Of a stretch of DNA of 64,000 nt, positions 38,961 to 52,812 are shown piece by piece. Within the stretch, counting starts at the first letter, position 1. Every line of letters begins with the position of its first letter. A program made the translations under genes and the position numbers. This DNA is from Prosopocoilus inquinatus (Eukaryota; Arthropoda; Insecta; Coleoptera; Lucanidae): contig CM069870.1 in assembly GCA_036172665.1 (NCBI GenBank), positions 44,536,001 through 44,600,000 of the forward strand, given 5' to 3'. Below the pieces are notes generated by a model that saw only the letters and a program-made list of their open reading frames with translations, did not search any database and was not told the origin of the DNA.

Positions 38961-41046
38961 GATCCTTACTCATCTATCATGTTATTTGACGTTTGGATGG
39001 ACTCCAGTAACTCTGATGTGAGATACAATGTTTTTGGACGCAGCAGAAGCTGGAAATAGTTTTAAACGAAACAACGCGCATTAGCGTTGTTCCTGTGATG
39101 TATCTAATCGATCCTTACTTATCTATCATGTTATTTGACGTTTGGATGGACTCCAGTAACCCTGACGTGAGATACGAAGTTCTCGGACGCAGCAGAAGCT
39201 GGAAATAGTTTCAAACGAAACAACACGTATTAGCGTTGATCCTGTGATGTATCTAATCGATCGTTACTCATCTATCATGTTATTTGACGTTTCGATGGAC
39301 TCCAGTAACTCTAATGTGAGAAACGAAATTTTCGGACGCAGGAGAAGCTGGAAATAGTTTTAAACGAAACAACACGCATTAGCGTTGTTCCTGTGATGTA
39401 TCTAATCGATCCTTACTCATCTATCATGTTATTTGGCGTTTCGATGGAATCCAGTAACTCTGATGTGAGATACAAAGTTTTTAGACGCAGCAGAAGCTGG
39501 AAATAGTTTTGAACGAAACAACAAGTATTAGCGTTGTTCCTGTGCTGTATCTAATCGATCCTTACTCATATATCATGTTATTTGGCGTTTCGATGGACTC
39601 CAGTAGCTCTGATGTGAGATACGACGTTTTCGGACGCAGCAGAAGCTGGAAATAGTTTTAAACGAAATAACACGTATTAGCGTTGTTCCTGTGATGTATC
39701 TAATCGATCCTTACTCATCTATCATGTTATTTGACGTTTGGATGGACTCCAGTAACTCTGATGTGAGATACAAAGTTTTTGGACGCAGCAGGAGCTGGAA
39801 ATAGTTTTAAACGAAACAACACGTATTAGCGTTGTTCCTGTGCTGTATCTAATCGATCCTTACTCATATATCATGTTATTTGGCGTTTCGATGGACTCCA
39901 GTAGCTCTGATGTGAGATACGACGTTTTCGGACGCAGCAGAAGCTCGAAATAGTTTTAAACGAAACAACACGTATTAGCGTTGTTCCTGTGATGTATCTA
40001 ATCGATCCTTACTCATCTATCATGTTATTTGACGTTTCGATGGACTCCAGTAACTCTAATGTGAGATACGAAATTTTCGGACGCAGCAGAAGCTGGAAAT
40101 AGTTTTAAACGAAACAACACGCATTAGTGTTGTTCCTGTGATGCATCTAATCGATCCTTACTTATCAATCATGTTATTTGACGTTTGGATGGACTCCAGT
40201 AACCCTGACGTGAGATACGAAGTTCTCGGACGCAGCAGAAGCTGGAAATAGTTTTAAACGAAACAACACGTATTAGCGTTGTTCCTGTGATGTATCTAAT
40301 CGATCCTTACTCATCTATCATGTTATTTGACGTTTGGATGGACTCCAGTAACTATGATGTGAGATACAAAGTTTTTGGACGCAGCAGAAGCTGGAAATAG
40401 TTTTGAACGAAACAACACGTATTAGCGTTGTTCCTGTGATGTATCTAATCGATCCTTACTCATCTATCATGTTATTTGACGTTTCGATGGACTCGAGTAA
40501 CTCTAATGTGAGATACGAAATTTTCGGACGCAGCAGAAGCTGGAAATAGTTTTAAACGAAACAACACGCATTAGTGTTGTTCCTGTGATGCATCTAATCG
40601 ATCCTTACTTATCAATCATGTTATTTGACGTTTGGATGGACTCCAGTAACCCTGACGTGAGATACGAAGTTCTCGGACGCAGCAGAAGCTGGAAATAGTT
40701 TTAAACGAAACAACACGTATTAGCGTAGTTCCTGTGATGTATCTAATCGATCCTTACTCATCTATCATGTTATTTGACGTTTCGATGGACTCCAGTAACT
40801 CTAATGTGAGATACGAAATTTTCGGACGCAGGAGAAGCTGGAAATAGTTTTAAACGAAACAACACGCATTAGCGTTGTTCCTGTGATGTATCTAATCGAT
40901 CCTTACTTATCTATCATGTTATTTGACGTTTGGATGGACTCCAGTAACCCTGACGTGAGATACGAAGTTCTCGGACGCAGCAGAAGCTGGAAATAGTTTC
41001 AAACGAAACAACACGTATTAGCGTTGATCCTGTGATGTATCTAATC
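38961..41046 (+). repeat. HOR unit 1, 14 monomers (2086 bp)
   Basis: The order is A* F Dm J C Ah C D F A' D, then the tail F D F. The unit is anchored by AACAACGCGC, which occurs at 39070, and by GATCG at 39259. The core of 11 monomers is repeated in the next two units. The F monomers at 40153 and 40600 carry TTATCAATC. TTTTTAGACG near 39480 is private to this copy. Confidence 0.88.
40113..40134. other. Perfect 8-bp inverted repeat in monomer (AC/GT form)
   Basis: AACAACAC, loop GCATTA, GTGTTGTT form the other perfect version of the same dyad, with the change on the right arm. It is common in D monomers from about 11990 onward, and frequent in the right half. Confidence 0.8.
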
Positions 41047-43579
41047 GATCCTTACTCATCTATCATGTTATTTGACGTTTGGATTTACTCCAGTAACTCT
41101 GATGTGAGATACAATGTTTTTGGACGCAGCAGAAGCTGGAAATAGTTTTAAACGAAACAACGCGCATTAGCGTTGTTCCTGTGATGTATCTAATCGATCC
41201 TTACTTATCTATCATGTTATTTGACGTTTGGATGGACTCCAGTAACCCTGACGTGAGATACGAAGTTCTCGGACGCAGCAGAAGCTGGAAATAGTTTCAA
41301 ACGAAACAACACGTATTAGCGTTGATCCTGTGATGTATCTAATCGATCGTTACTCATCTATCATGTTATTTGACGTTTCGATGGACTCCAGTAACTCTAA
41401 TGTGAGAAACGAAATTTTCGGACGCAGGAGAAGCTGGAAATAGTTTTAAACGAAACAACACGCATTAGCGTTGTTCCTGTGATGTATCTAATCGATCCTT
41501 ACTCATCTATCATGTTATTTGGCGTTTCGATGGAATCCAGTAACTCTGAAGTGAGATACAAAGTTTTTGGACGCAGCAGAAGCTGGAAGTAGTTTTGAAC
41601 GAAACAACAAGTATTAGCGTTGTTCCTGTGCTGTATCTAATCGATCCTTACTCATATATCATGTTATTTGGCCTTTCGATGGACTCCAGTAGCTCTGATG
41701 TGAGATACGACGTTTTCGGACGCAGCAGAAGCTGGAAATAGTTTTAAACGAAATAACACGTATTAGCGTTGTTCCTGTGATGTATCTAATCGATCCTTAC
41801 TCATCTATCATGTTATTTGACGTTTGGATGGACTCCAGTAACTCTGATGTGAGATACAAAGTTTTTGGACGCAGCAGGAGCTGGAAATAGTTTTAAACGA
41901 AACAACACGTATTAGCGTTGTTCCTGTGCTGTATCTAATCGATCCTTACTCATATATCATGTTATTTGGCGTTTCGATGGACTCCAGTAGCTCTGATGTG
42001 AGATACGACGTTTTCGGACGCAGCAGAAGCTGGAAATAGTTTTAAACGAAACAACACGTATTAGCGTTGTTCCTGTGATGTATCTAATCGATCCTTACTC
42101 ATCTATCATGTTATTTGACGTTTCGATGGACTCCAGTAACTCTAATGTGAGATACGAAATTTTCGGACGCAGCAGAAGCTGGAAATAGTTTTAAACGAAA
42201 CAACACGCATTAGTGTTGTTCCTGTGATGCATCTAATCGATCCTTACTTATCAATCATGTTATTTGACGTTTGGATGGACTCCAGTAACCCTGACGTGAG
42301 ATACGAAGTTCTCGGACGCAGCAGAAGCTGGAAATAGTTTTAAACGAAACAACACGTATTAGCGTTGTTCCTGTGATGTATCTAATCGATCCTTACTCAT
42401 CTATCATGTTATTTGACGTTTGGATGGACTCCAGTAACTATGATGTGAGATACAAAGTTTTTGGACGCAGCAGAAGCTGGAAATAGTTTTGAACGAAACA
42501 ACACGTATTAGCGTTGTTCCTGTGATGTATCTAATCGATCCTTACTCATCTATCATGTTATTTGACGTTTCGATGGACTCCAGTAACTCTAATGTGAGAT
42601 ACGAAATTTTCGGACGCAGCAGAAGCTGGAAATAGTTTTAAACTAAACAACACGCATTAGTGTTGTTCCTGTGATGTATCTAATCGATCCTTACTCATCT
42701 ATCATGTTATTTGACGTTTGGATGGACTCCAGTAACTCTGATGTGAGATACAAAGTTTTTGGACGCAGCAGAAGCTGGAAATAGTTTTGAACGAAACAAC
42801 ACGTATTAGCGTTGTTCCTGTGATGTATCTAATCGATCCTTACTCATCTATCATGTTATTTGGCGTTTCGATGGACTCCAGTAGCTCTGATGTGAGATAC
42901 GACGTTTTCGGACGCAGCAGAAGCTGGAAATAGTTTTAAACGAAACAACACGTATTAGCGTTGTTCCTGTGATGTATCTAATCGATCCTTACTCATCTAT
43001 CATGTTATTTGACGTTTCGATGGACTCCAGTAACTCTAATGTGAGATACGAAATTTTCGGACGCAGCAGAAGCTGGAAATAGTTTTAAACGAAACAACAC
43101 GCATTAGTGTTGTTCCTGTGATGCATCTAATCGATCCTTACTTATCAATCATGTTATTTGACGTTTGGATGGACTCCAGTAACCCTGACGTGAGATACGA
43201 AGTTCTCGGACGCAGCAGAAGCTGGAAATAGTTTTAAACGAAACAACACGTATTAGCGTTGTTCCTGTGATGTATCTAATCGATCCTTACTCATCTATCA
43301 TGTTATTTGACGTTTCGATGGACTCCAGTAACTCTAATGTGAGATACGAAATTTTCGGACGCAGCAGAAGCTGGAAATAGTTTTAAACGAAACAACACGC
43401 ATTAGCGTTGTTCCTGTGATGTATCTAATCGATCCTTACTTATCTATCATGTTATTTGACGTTTGGATGGACTCCAGTAACCCTGACGTGAGATACGAAG
43501 TTCTCGGACGCAGCAGAAGCTGGAAATAGTTTCAAACGAAACAACACGTATTAGCGTTGATCCTGTGATGTATCTAATC
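41047..43579 (+). repeat. HOR unit 2, 17 monomers (2533 bp)
   Basis: It has the same 11-monomer core as unit 1, then the tail A C D F D F. The AACAACGCGC anchor is 2086 bp after that of unit 1. Private changes are GGATTTACTCC near 41083, CTGAAGTGAG near 41547 and GGAAGTAG near 41585. TTTGGCCTTTCG in the first C is shared with unit 3, so units 2 and 3 are closer to each other than to unit 1 at that site. Confidence 0.88.
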
Positions 43580-46500
43580 GATCCTTACTCATCTATCATG
43601 TTATTTGACGTTTGGATGGACTCCAGTAACTCTGATGTGAGATACAATGTTTTTGGACGCAGCAGAAGCTGGAAATAGTTTTAAACGAAACAACGCGCAT
43701 TAGCGTTGTTCCTGTGATGTATCTAATCGATCCTTACTTATCTATCATGTTATTTGACGTTTGGATGGACTCCAGTAACCCTGACGTGAGATACGAAGTT
43801 CTCGGACGCAGCAGAAGCTGGAAATAGTTTCAAACGAAACAACACGTATTAGCGTTGATCCTGTGATGTATCTAATCGATCGTTACTCATCTATCATGTT
43901 ATTTGACGTTTCGATGGACTCCAGTAACTCTAATGTGAGAAACGAAATTTTCGGACGCAGGAGAAGCTGGAAATAGTTTTAAACGAAACAACACGCATTA
44001 GCGTTGTTCCTGTGATGTATCTAATCGATCCTTACTCATCTATCATGTTATTTGGCGTTTCGATGGAATCCAGTAACTCTGATGTGAGATACAAAGTTTT
44101 TGGACGCAGCAGAAGCTGGAAATAGTTTTGAACGAAACAACAAGTATTAGCGTTGTTCCTGTGCTGTATCTAATCGATCTTTACTCATATATCATGTTAT
44201 TTGGCCTTTCGATGGACTCCAGTAGCTCTGATGTGAGATACGACGTTTTCGGACGCAGCAGAAGCTGGAAATAGTTTTAAACGAAATAACACGTATTAGC
44301 GTTGTTCCTGTGATGTATCTAATCGATCCTTACTCATCTATCATGTTATTTGACGTTTGGATGGACTCCAGTAACTCTGATGTGAGATACAAAGTTTTTG
44401 GACGCAGCAGGAGCTGGAAATAGTTTTAAACGAAACAACACGTATTAGCGTTGTTCCTGTGCTGTATCTAATCGATCCTTACTCATATATCATGTTATTT
44501 GGCGTTTCGATGGACTCCAGTAGCTCTGATGTGAGATACGACGTTTTCGGACGCAGCAGAAGCTGGAAATAGTTTTAAACGAAACAACACGTATTAGCGT
44601 TGTTCCTGTGATGTATCTAATCGATCCTTACTCATCTATCATGTTATTTGACGTTTCGATGGACTCCAGTAACTCTAATGTGAGATACGAAATTTTCGGA
44701 CGCAGCAGAAGCTGGAAATAGTTTTAAACGAAACAACACGCATTAGTGTTGTTCCTGTGATGCATCTAATCGATCCTTACTTATCAATCATGTTATTTGA
44801 CGTTTGGATGGACTCCAGTAACCCTGACGTGAGATACGAAGTTCTCGGACGCAGCAGAAGCTGGAAATAGTTTTAAACGAAACAACACGTATTAGCGTTG
44901 TTCCTGTGATGTATCTAATCGATCCTTACTCATCTATCATGTTATTTGACGTTTGGATGGACTCCAGTAACTATGATGTGAGATACAAAGTTTTTGGACG
45001 CAGCAGAAGCTGGAAATAGTTTTGAACGAAACAACACGTATTAGCGTTGTTCCTGTGATGTATCTAATCGATCCTTACTCATCTATCATGTTATTTGACG
45101 TTTCGATGGACTCCAGTAACTCTAATGTGAGATACGAAATTTTCGGACGCAGCAGAAGCTGGAAATAGTTTTAAACTAAACAACACGCATTAGTGTTGTT
45201 CCTGTGATGTATCTAATCGATCCTTACTCATCTATCATGTTAATTGACGTTTGGATGGACTCCAGTAACTCTGATGTGAGATACAAAGTTTTTGGACGCA
45301 GCAGAAGCTGGAAATAGTTTTGAACGAAACAACACGTATTAGCGTTGTTCCTGTGATGTATCTAATCGATCCTTACTCATCTATCATGTTATTTGGCGTT
45401 TCGATGGACTCCAGTAGCTCTGATGTGAGATACGACGTTTTCGGACGCAGCAGAAGCTGGAAATAGTTTTAAACGAAACAACACGTATTAGCGTTGTTCC
45501 TGTGATGTATCTAATCGATCCTTACTCATCTATCATGTTATTTGACGTTTCGATGGACTCCAGTAACTCTAATGTGAGATACGAAATTTTCGGACGCAGC
45601 AGAAGCTGGAAATAGTTTTAAACGAAACAGCACGCATTAGTGTTGTTCCTGTGATGCATCTAATCGATCCTTACTTATCTATCATGTTATTTGACGTTTG
45701 GATGGACTCCAGTAACCCTGACGTGAGATACGAAGTTCTCGGACGCAGCAGAAGCTGGAAATAGTTTTAAACGAAACAACACGTATTAGCGTTGTTCCTG
45801 TGATGTATCTAATCGATCCTTACTCATCTATCATGTTATTTGACGTTTGGATGGACTCCAGTAACTATGATGTGAGATACAAAGTTTTTGGACGCAGCAG
45901 AAGCTGGAAATAGTTTTGAACGAAACAACACGTATTAGCGTTGTTCCTGTGATGTATCTAATCGATCCTTACTCATCTATCATGTTATTTGACGTTTCGA
46001 TGGACTCCAGTAACTCTAATGTGAGATACGAAATTTTCGGACGCAGCAGAAGCTGGAAATAGTTTTAAACTAAACAACACGCATTAGTGTTGTTCCTGTG
46101 ATGTATCTAATCGATCCTTACTCATCTATAATGTTATTTGACGTTTGGATGGACTCCAGTAACTCTGATGTGAGATACAAAGTTTTTGGACGCAGCAGAA
46201 GCTGGAAATAGTTTTGAACGAAACAACACGTATTAGCGTTGTTCCTGTGATGTATCTAATCGATCCTTACTCATCTATCATGTTATTTGGCGTTTCGATG
46301 GACTCCAGTAGCTCTGATGTGAGATACGACGTTTTCGGACGCAGCAGAAGCTGGAAATAGTTTTAAACGAAACAACACGTATTAGCGTTGTTCCTGTGAT
46401 GTATCTAATCGATCCTTACTCATCTATCATGTTATTTGACGTTTCGATGGACTCCAGTAACTCTAATGTGAGATACGAAATTTTCGGACGCAGCAGAAGC

Positions 46501-46708
46501 TGGAAATAGTTTTAAACGAAACAACACGCATTAGCGTTGTTCCTGTGATGTATCTAATCGATCCTTACTTATCTATCATGTTATTTGACGTTTGGATGGA
46601 CTCCAGTAACCCTGACGTGAGATACGAAGTTCTCGGACGCAGCAGAAGCTGGAAATAGTTTCAAACGAAACAACACGTATTAGCGTTGATCCTGTGATGT
46701 ATCTAATC
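43580..46708 (+). repeat. HOR unit 3, 21 monomers (3129 bp)
   Basis: The core is followed by a ten-monomer tail, A C D F A' D A C D F. This is the unit-2 style tail with an internal repeat of A-C-D-F. The next AACAACGCGC anchor is 3129 bp downstream at about 46819. Private changes are GATCTTTACTC near 44177, TTAATTGACG near 45240 and AAACAGCACG near 45628. Confidence 0.88.
43689..43710. other. Perfect 8-bp inverted repeat in monomer (GC form)
   Basis: AACAACGC, loop GCATTA, GCGTTGTT form an 8-bp perfect stem at monomer bases 110-131. The usual monomer has AACAACAC with GCGTTGTT, which pairs over the outer six bases and then meets an A-C mismatch. The GC form marks A* monomers and recurs near 27150, 39070, 41156, 46818, 55306, 56645 and 60666. 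No function is known to me. Confidence 0.8.
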
Positions 46709-48013
46709 GATCCTTACTCATCTATCATGTTATTTGACGTTTGGATGGACTCCAGTAACTCTGATGTGAGATACAATGTTTTTGGACGCAGCAGAAGCTG
46801 GAAATAGTTTTAAACGAAACAACGCGCATTAGCGTTGTTCCTGTGATGTATCTAATCGATCCTTACTTATCTATCATGTTATTTGACGTTTGGATGGACT
46901 CCAGTAACCCTGACGTGAGATACGAAGTTCTCGGACGCAGCAGAAGCTGGAAATAGTTTCAAACGAAACAACACGTATTAGCGTTGATCCTGTGATGTAT
47001 CTAATTGATCGTTACTCATCTATCATGTTATTTGACGTTTCGATGGACTCCAGTAACTCTAATGTGAGAAACGAAATTTTCGGACGCAGGAGAAGCTGGA
47101 AATAGTTTTAAACGAAACAACACGCATTAGCGTTGTTCCTGTGATGTATCTAATCGATCCTTACTCATCTATCATGTTATTTGGCGTTTCGATGGAATCC
47201 AGTAACTCTGATGTGAGATACAAAGTTTTTGGACGCAGCAGAAGCTGGAAATAGTTTTGAACGAAACAACAAGTATTAGCGTTGTTCCTGTGCTGTATCT
47301 AATCGATCCTTACTCATATATCATGTTATTTGGCGTTTCGATGGACTCCAGTAGCTCTGATGTGAGATACGACGTTTTCGGACGCAGCAGAAGCTGGAAA
47401 TAGTTTTAAACGAAATAACACGTATTAGCGTTGTTCCTGTGATGTATCTAATCGATCCTTACTCATCTATCATGTTATTTGACGTTTGGATGGACTCCAG
47501 TAACTCTGATGTGAGATACAAAGTTTTTGGACTCAGCAGGAGCTGGAAATAGTTTTAAACGAAACAACACGTATTAGCGTTGTTCCTGTGCTGTATCTAA
47601 TCGATCCTTACTTATCTATCATGTTATTTGACGTTTGGATGGACTCCAGTAACCCTGACGTGAGATACGAAGTTCTCGGACGCAGCAGAAGCTGGAAATA
47701 GTTTCAAACGAAACAACACGTATTAGCGTTGTTCCTGTGATGTATCTAATCGATCCTTACTCATCTATCATGTTATTTGACGTTTGGATGGACTCCAGTA
47801 ACCCTGACGTGAGATACGAAGTTCTCGGACGCAGCAGAAGCTGGAAATAGTTTCAAACGAAACAACACGTATTAGCGTTGATCCTGTGATGTATCTAATC
47901 GATCCTTACTCATCTATCATGTTATTTGACGTTTGGATGGACTCCAGTAACTCTGATGTGAGATATAATGTTTTTGGACGCAGCAGAAGCTGGAAATAGT
48001 TTTAAACGAAACA
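46709..48013 (+). repeat. Fourth HOR unit, broken after six monomers
   Basis: A* F Dm J C Ah matches the first six monomers of the core. The order then breaks to F F A* at 47603, 47752 and 47901. Private changes are GGACTCAGCAGG near 47530 and AGATATAATG near 47962. The break marks the right edge of this HOR domain. Confidence 0.82.
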
Positions 48014-48943
48014 ACACGTATTAGCGTTGTTCCTGTGATGTATCTAATCGATCCTTACTCATCTATCATGTTATTTGGGGTTTCGATGGACTCCAGTAGC
48101 TCTGATGTGAGATACGACGTTTTCGGACGCAGCAGAAGCTGGAAATAGTTTTAAACGAAACAACACGTATTAGCGTTGTTTCTGTGATGTATCTAATCGA
48201 TCCTTACTCATCTATCATGTTATTTGACGTTTCGATGGACTCCAGTAACTCTAATGTGAGATACGAAATTTTCGGACGCAGCAGAAGCTGGAAATAGTTT
48301 TAAACGAAACAACACGCATTAGCGTTGTTCCTGTGATGTATCTAATCGATCCTTACTTATCTATCATGTTATTTGACGTTTGGATGGACTCCAGTAACCC
48401 TTACGTGAGATACGAAGTTCTCGGACGCAGCAGAAGCTGGAAATAGTTTCAAACGAAACAACACGTATTAGCGTTGATCCTGTGATGTATCTAGTCGATC
48501 GTTACTCATCTATCATGTTATTTGACGTTTGGATGGACTCCAGTAACCCTTACGTGAGATACGAAATTTTCGGACGCAGCAGAAGCTGGAAATAGTTTTA
48601 AACGAAACAACACGCATTAGCGTTGTTCCTGTGATGTATCTAATCGATCCTTACTCATCTATCATGTTATTTGGCGTTTCGATGGAATCCAGTAACTCTG
48701 ATGTGAGATACAAAGTTTTTGGACGCAGCAGAAGCTGGAAATAGTTTTGAACGAAACAACAAGTATTAGCGTTGTTCCTGTGATGTATCTAATCGATCCT
48801 TACTCATCTATCATGTTATTTGGCGTTTCGATGGACTCCAGTAACTTTGATGTGAGATACGAAGTTCTCGGACGCAGCTGAAGCTAGAAATAGTTTTAAA
48901 CGAAACAACACGCATTAGCGTTGTTACTGTGATGTATCTAATC

Positions 48944-49088
48944 GATCCTTATCTATCATGTTATTTGACGTTTGGATGGACTCCAGTAAGTCTGATGTGA
49001 GATACAAAGATTTTGGACGCAGCAGAAACTGGAAATAGTTTTAAACGAAACAACACGTATTAGCGTTGTTCCTGTGATGTATCTAATC
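48944..49088 (+). repeat. 145-bp deletion monomer, copy 2
   Basis: It has the same four-base deletion as at 14540 (GATCCTTATCTATC). The following GATCC is at 49089. Confidence 0.93.
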
Positions 49089-49236
49089 GATCCTTACTCA
49101 TCTATCATGTTATTTGACGTTTCGATGGACTCCAGTAACTCTAATGTGAGAAACGAAATTTTCGGACGCAGGAGAAGCTGGAAATAGTTTAAACGAAACA
49201 ACACGTATTAGCGTTGTTCCTGTGCTGTATCTAATC
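49089..49236 (+). repeat. 148-bp deletion monomer, copy 2
   Basis: It has the same single missing T as at 14685. The following GATCC is at 49237. Confidence 0.93.
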
Positions 49237-52200
49237 GATCCTTACTCATATATCATGTTATTTGGCGTTTCGATGGACTCCAGTAGCTCTGATGTGAGAT
49301 ACGACGTTTTCGGACGCAGCAGAAGCTGGAAATAGTTTTAAACGAAACAACACGTATTAGCGTTGTTCCTGTGATGTATCTAATCGATCCTTACTCATCT
49401 ATCATGTTATTTGACGTTTCGATGGACTCCAGTAACTCTAATGTGAAATACGAAATTTTCGGACGCAGCAGAAGCTGGAAATAGTTTTAAACGATACAAC
49501 ACGCATTAGCGTTGTTCCTGTGATGTATCTAATCGATCCTTACTTATCTATCATGTTATTTGACGTTAGGATGGACTCCAGTAACCCTGACGTGAGATAC
49601 GAAGTTCTCGGACGCAGCAGAAACTGGAAATAGTTTTAAACGAAACAACACGTATTAGCGTTGTTCCTGTGATGTATCTAATCGATCCTTACACATCTAT
49701 CATGTTATTTGACGTTTGGATGGACTCCAGTAACTCTGATGTGAGATACAAAGTTTTTGGACGCAGCAGAAGCTGGAAATAGTTTTGAACGAAACAACAC
49801 GTATTAGCGTTGTTCCTGTGATGTATCTAATCGATCCTTACTCATCTATCATGTTATTTGGCGTTTCGATGGACTCCAGTAGCTCTGATGTGAGATACGA
49901 CGTTTTCGGACGCAGCAGAAGCTGGAAATAGTTTTAAACGAAACAACACGTATTAGCGTTGTTCCTGTGATGTATCTAATCGATCCTTACTCATCTATCA
50001 TGTTATTTGACGTTTCGATGGACTCCAGTAACTCTAATGTGAGATACGAAATTTTCGGACGCAGCAGAAGCTGGAAATAGTTTTAAACGAAACAACACGC
50101 ATTAGCGTTGTTCCTGTGATGTATCTAATCGATCCTTACTTATCTATCATGTTATTTGACGTTTGGATGGACTCCAGTAACCCTGACGTGAGATACGAAG
50201 TTCTCGGACGCAGCAGAAGCTGGAAATAATTTTAAACGAAACAACACGTATTAGCGTTGTTCCTGTGATGTATCTAATCGATCCTTACTCATCTATCATG
50301 TTATTTGACGTTTGGATGGACTCCAGTAACTCTGATGTGAGATACAAAGTTTTTGGACGCAGCAGGAGCTGGAAATAGTTTTAAACGAAACAACACGTAT
50401 TAGCGTTGTTCCTGTGCTGTATCTAACCGATCCTTACTCATGTATCATGTTATTTGGCGTTTCGATGGACTCCAGTAGCTCTGATGTGAGATACGACGTT
50501 TTCGGACGCAGCAGAAGCTGGAAATAGTTTTAAACGAAACAACACGTATTAGCGTTGTTCCTGTGATGTATCTAATCGATCCTTACTTATCTATCATGTT
50601 ATTTGACGTTTGGATGGACTCCAGTAACTCTGATGTGAGATACAAAGTTTTTGGACGCAGCAGAAGCTGGAAATAGTTTTGAACGAAACAACACGTATTA
50701 GCGTTGTTCCTGTGATGTATCTAATCGATCCTTACTCATCTATCATGTTATTTGGCGATTCGATGGACTCCAGTAACTTTGATGTGAGATACGAAGTTCT
50801 CGGACGCAGCTGAAGCTAGAAATAGTTTTAAACGAAACAACACGCATTAGCGTTGTTACTGTGATGTATCTAATCGATCCTTACTTATCTATCATGTTAT
50901 TTGACGTTTGGATGGACTCCAGTAAGTCTGATGTGAGATACAAAGTTTTTGGACGCAGCAGGAGCTGGAAATAGTTTTAAACGAAACAACACGTATTAGC
51001 GTTGTTCCTGTGCTGTATCTAATCGATCCTTACTCATATATCATGTTATTTGGCGTTTCGATGGACTCCAGTAGCTCTGATGTGAGATACGACGTTTTCG
51101 GACGCAGCAGAAGCTGGAAATAGTTTTAAACGAAACAACACGTATTAGCGTTGTTCCTGTGATGTATCTAATCGATCCTTACTCATCTATCATGTTATTT
51201 GACGTTTCGATGGACTCCAGTAACTCTAATGTGAAATACGAAATTTTCGGACGCAGCAGAAGCTGGAAATAGTTTTAAACGATACAACACGCATTAGCGT
51301 TGTTCCTGTGATGTATCTAATCGATCCTTACTTATCTATCATGTTATTTGACGTTTGGATGGACTCCAGTAACCCTGACGTGAGATACGAAGTTCTCGGA
51401 CGCAGCAGAAACTGGAAATAGTTTTAAACGAAACAACACGTATTAGCGTTGTTCCTGTGATGTATCTAATCGATCCTTACACATCTATCATGTTATTTGA
51501 CGTTTGGATGGACTCCAGTAACTCTGATGTGAGATACAAAGTTTTTGGACGCAGCAGAAGCTGGAAATAGTTTTGAACGAAACAACACGTATTAGCGTTG
51601 TTCCTGTGATGTATCTAATCGATCCTTACTCATCTATCATGTTATTTGGCGTTTCGATGGACTCCAGTAGCTCTGATGTGAGATACGACGTTTTCGGACG
51701 CAGCAGAAGCTGGAAATAGTTTTAAACGAAACAACACGTATTAGCGTTGTTCCTGTGATGTATCTAATCGATCCTTACTCATCTATCATGTTATTTGACG
51801 TTTCGATGGACTCCAGTAACTCTAATGTGAGATACGAAATTTTCGGACGCAGCAGAAGCTGGAAATAGTTTTAAACGAAACAACACGCATTAGCGTTGTT
51901 CCTGTGATGTATCTAATCGATCCTTACTTATCTATCATGTTATTTGACGTTTGGATGGACTCCAGTAACCCTGACGTGAGATACGAAGTTCTCGGACGCA
52001 GCAGAAGCTGGAAATAATTTTAAACGAAACAACACGTATTAGCGTTGTTCCTGTGATGTATCTAATCGATCCTTACTCATCTATCATGTTATTTGACGTT
52101 TGGATGGACTCCAGTAACTCTGATGTGAGATACAAAGTTTTTGGACGCAGCAGGAGCTGGAAATAGTTTTAAACGAAACAACACGTATTAGCGTTGTTCC

Positions 52201-52812
52201 TGTGCTGTATCTAACCGATCCTTACTCATGTATCATGTTATTTGGCGTTTCGATGGACTCCAGTAGCTCTGATGTGAGATACGACGTTTTCGGACGCAGC
52301 AGAAGCTGGAAATAGTTTTAAACGAAACAACACGTATTAGCGTTATTGCTGTGATGTATCTAATCGATCCTTACTTATCTATCATGTTATTTGACGTTTG
52401 GATGGACTCCAGTAACTCTGATGTGAGATACAAAGTTTTTGGACGCAGCAGAAGCTGGAAATAGTTTTGAACGAAACAACACGTATTAGCGTTGTTCCTG
52501 TGATGTATCTAATCGATCCTTACTCATCTATCATGTTATTTGGCGATTCGATGGACTCCAGTAACTTTGATGTGAGATACGAAGTTCTCGGACGCAGCTG
52601 AAGCTAGAAATAGTTTTAAACGAAACAACACGCATTAGCGTTGTTACTGTTATGTATCTAATCGATCCTTACTTATCTATCATGTTATTTGACGTTTGGA
52701 TGGACTCCAGTAAGTCTGATGTGAGATACAAAGTTTTTGGACGCAGCAGGAGCTGGAAATAGTTTTAAACGAAACAACACGTATTAGCGTTGTTCCTGTG
52801 CTGTATCTAATC
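49237..52812 (+). repeat. 12-monomer unit in tandem, period 1788 bp
   Basis: Monomers 49237-51024 read C D F A C D F Ah C (A hybrid) E B, and 51025-52812 repeat that order at 1788 bp (12 x 149). Paired marks are GTGAAATACG with GATACAAC (49491, 51279), CTTACACATC, AACCGATCC with CATGTATC (50424, 52212) and GGCGATTCG. Private differences are GACGTTAGG near 49562, GTTATTGCTG near 52342 and ACTGTTATG near 52647. A third C D follows at 52813, but its D lacks GTGAAATAC, so the series stops there. Confidence 0.88.

Larger units (their letters stand above)
48014..49874 (+). repeat. Second copy of 13610-15470
   Basis: This copy lies at offset 34404 and includes the paired 145-bp and 148-bp monomers. 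The monomer at 48497 is a chimera: its left half is F-like (AACCCTTACG) and its right half D-like (GAAATTTTCGG). TTTGGGGTTTCG near 48075 and TCTAGTCGATCG near 48490 are private. Confidence 0.87.
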
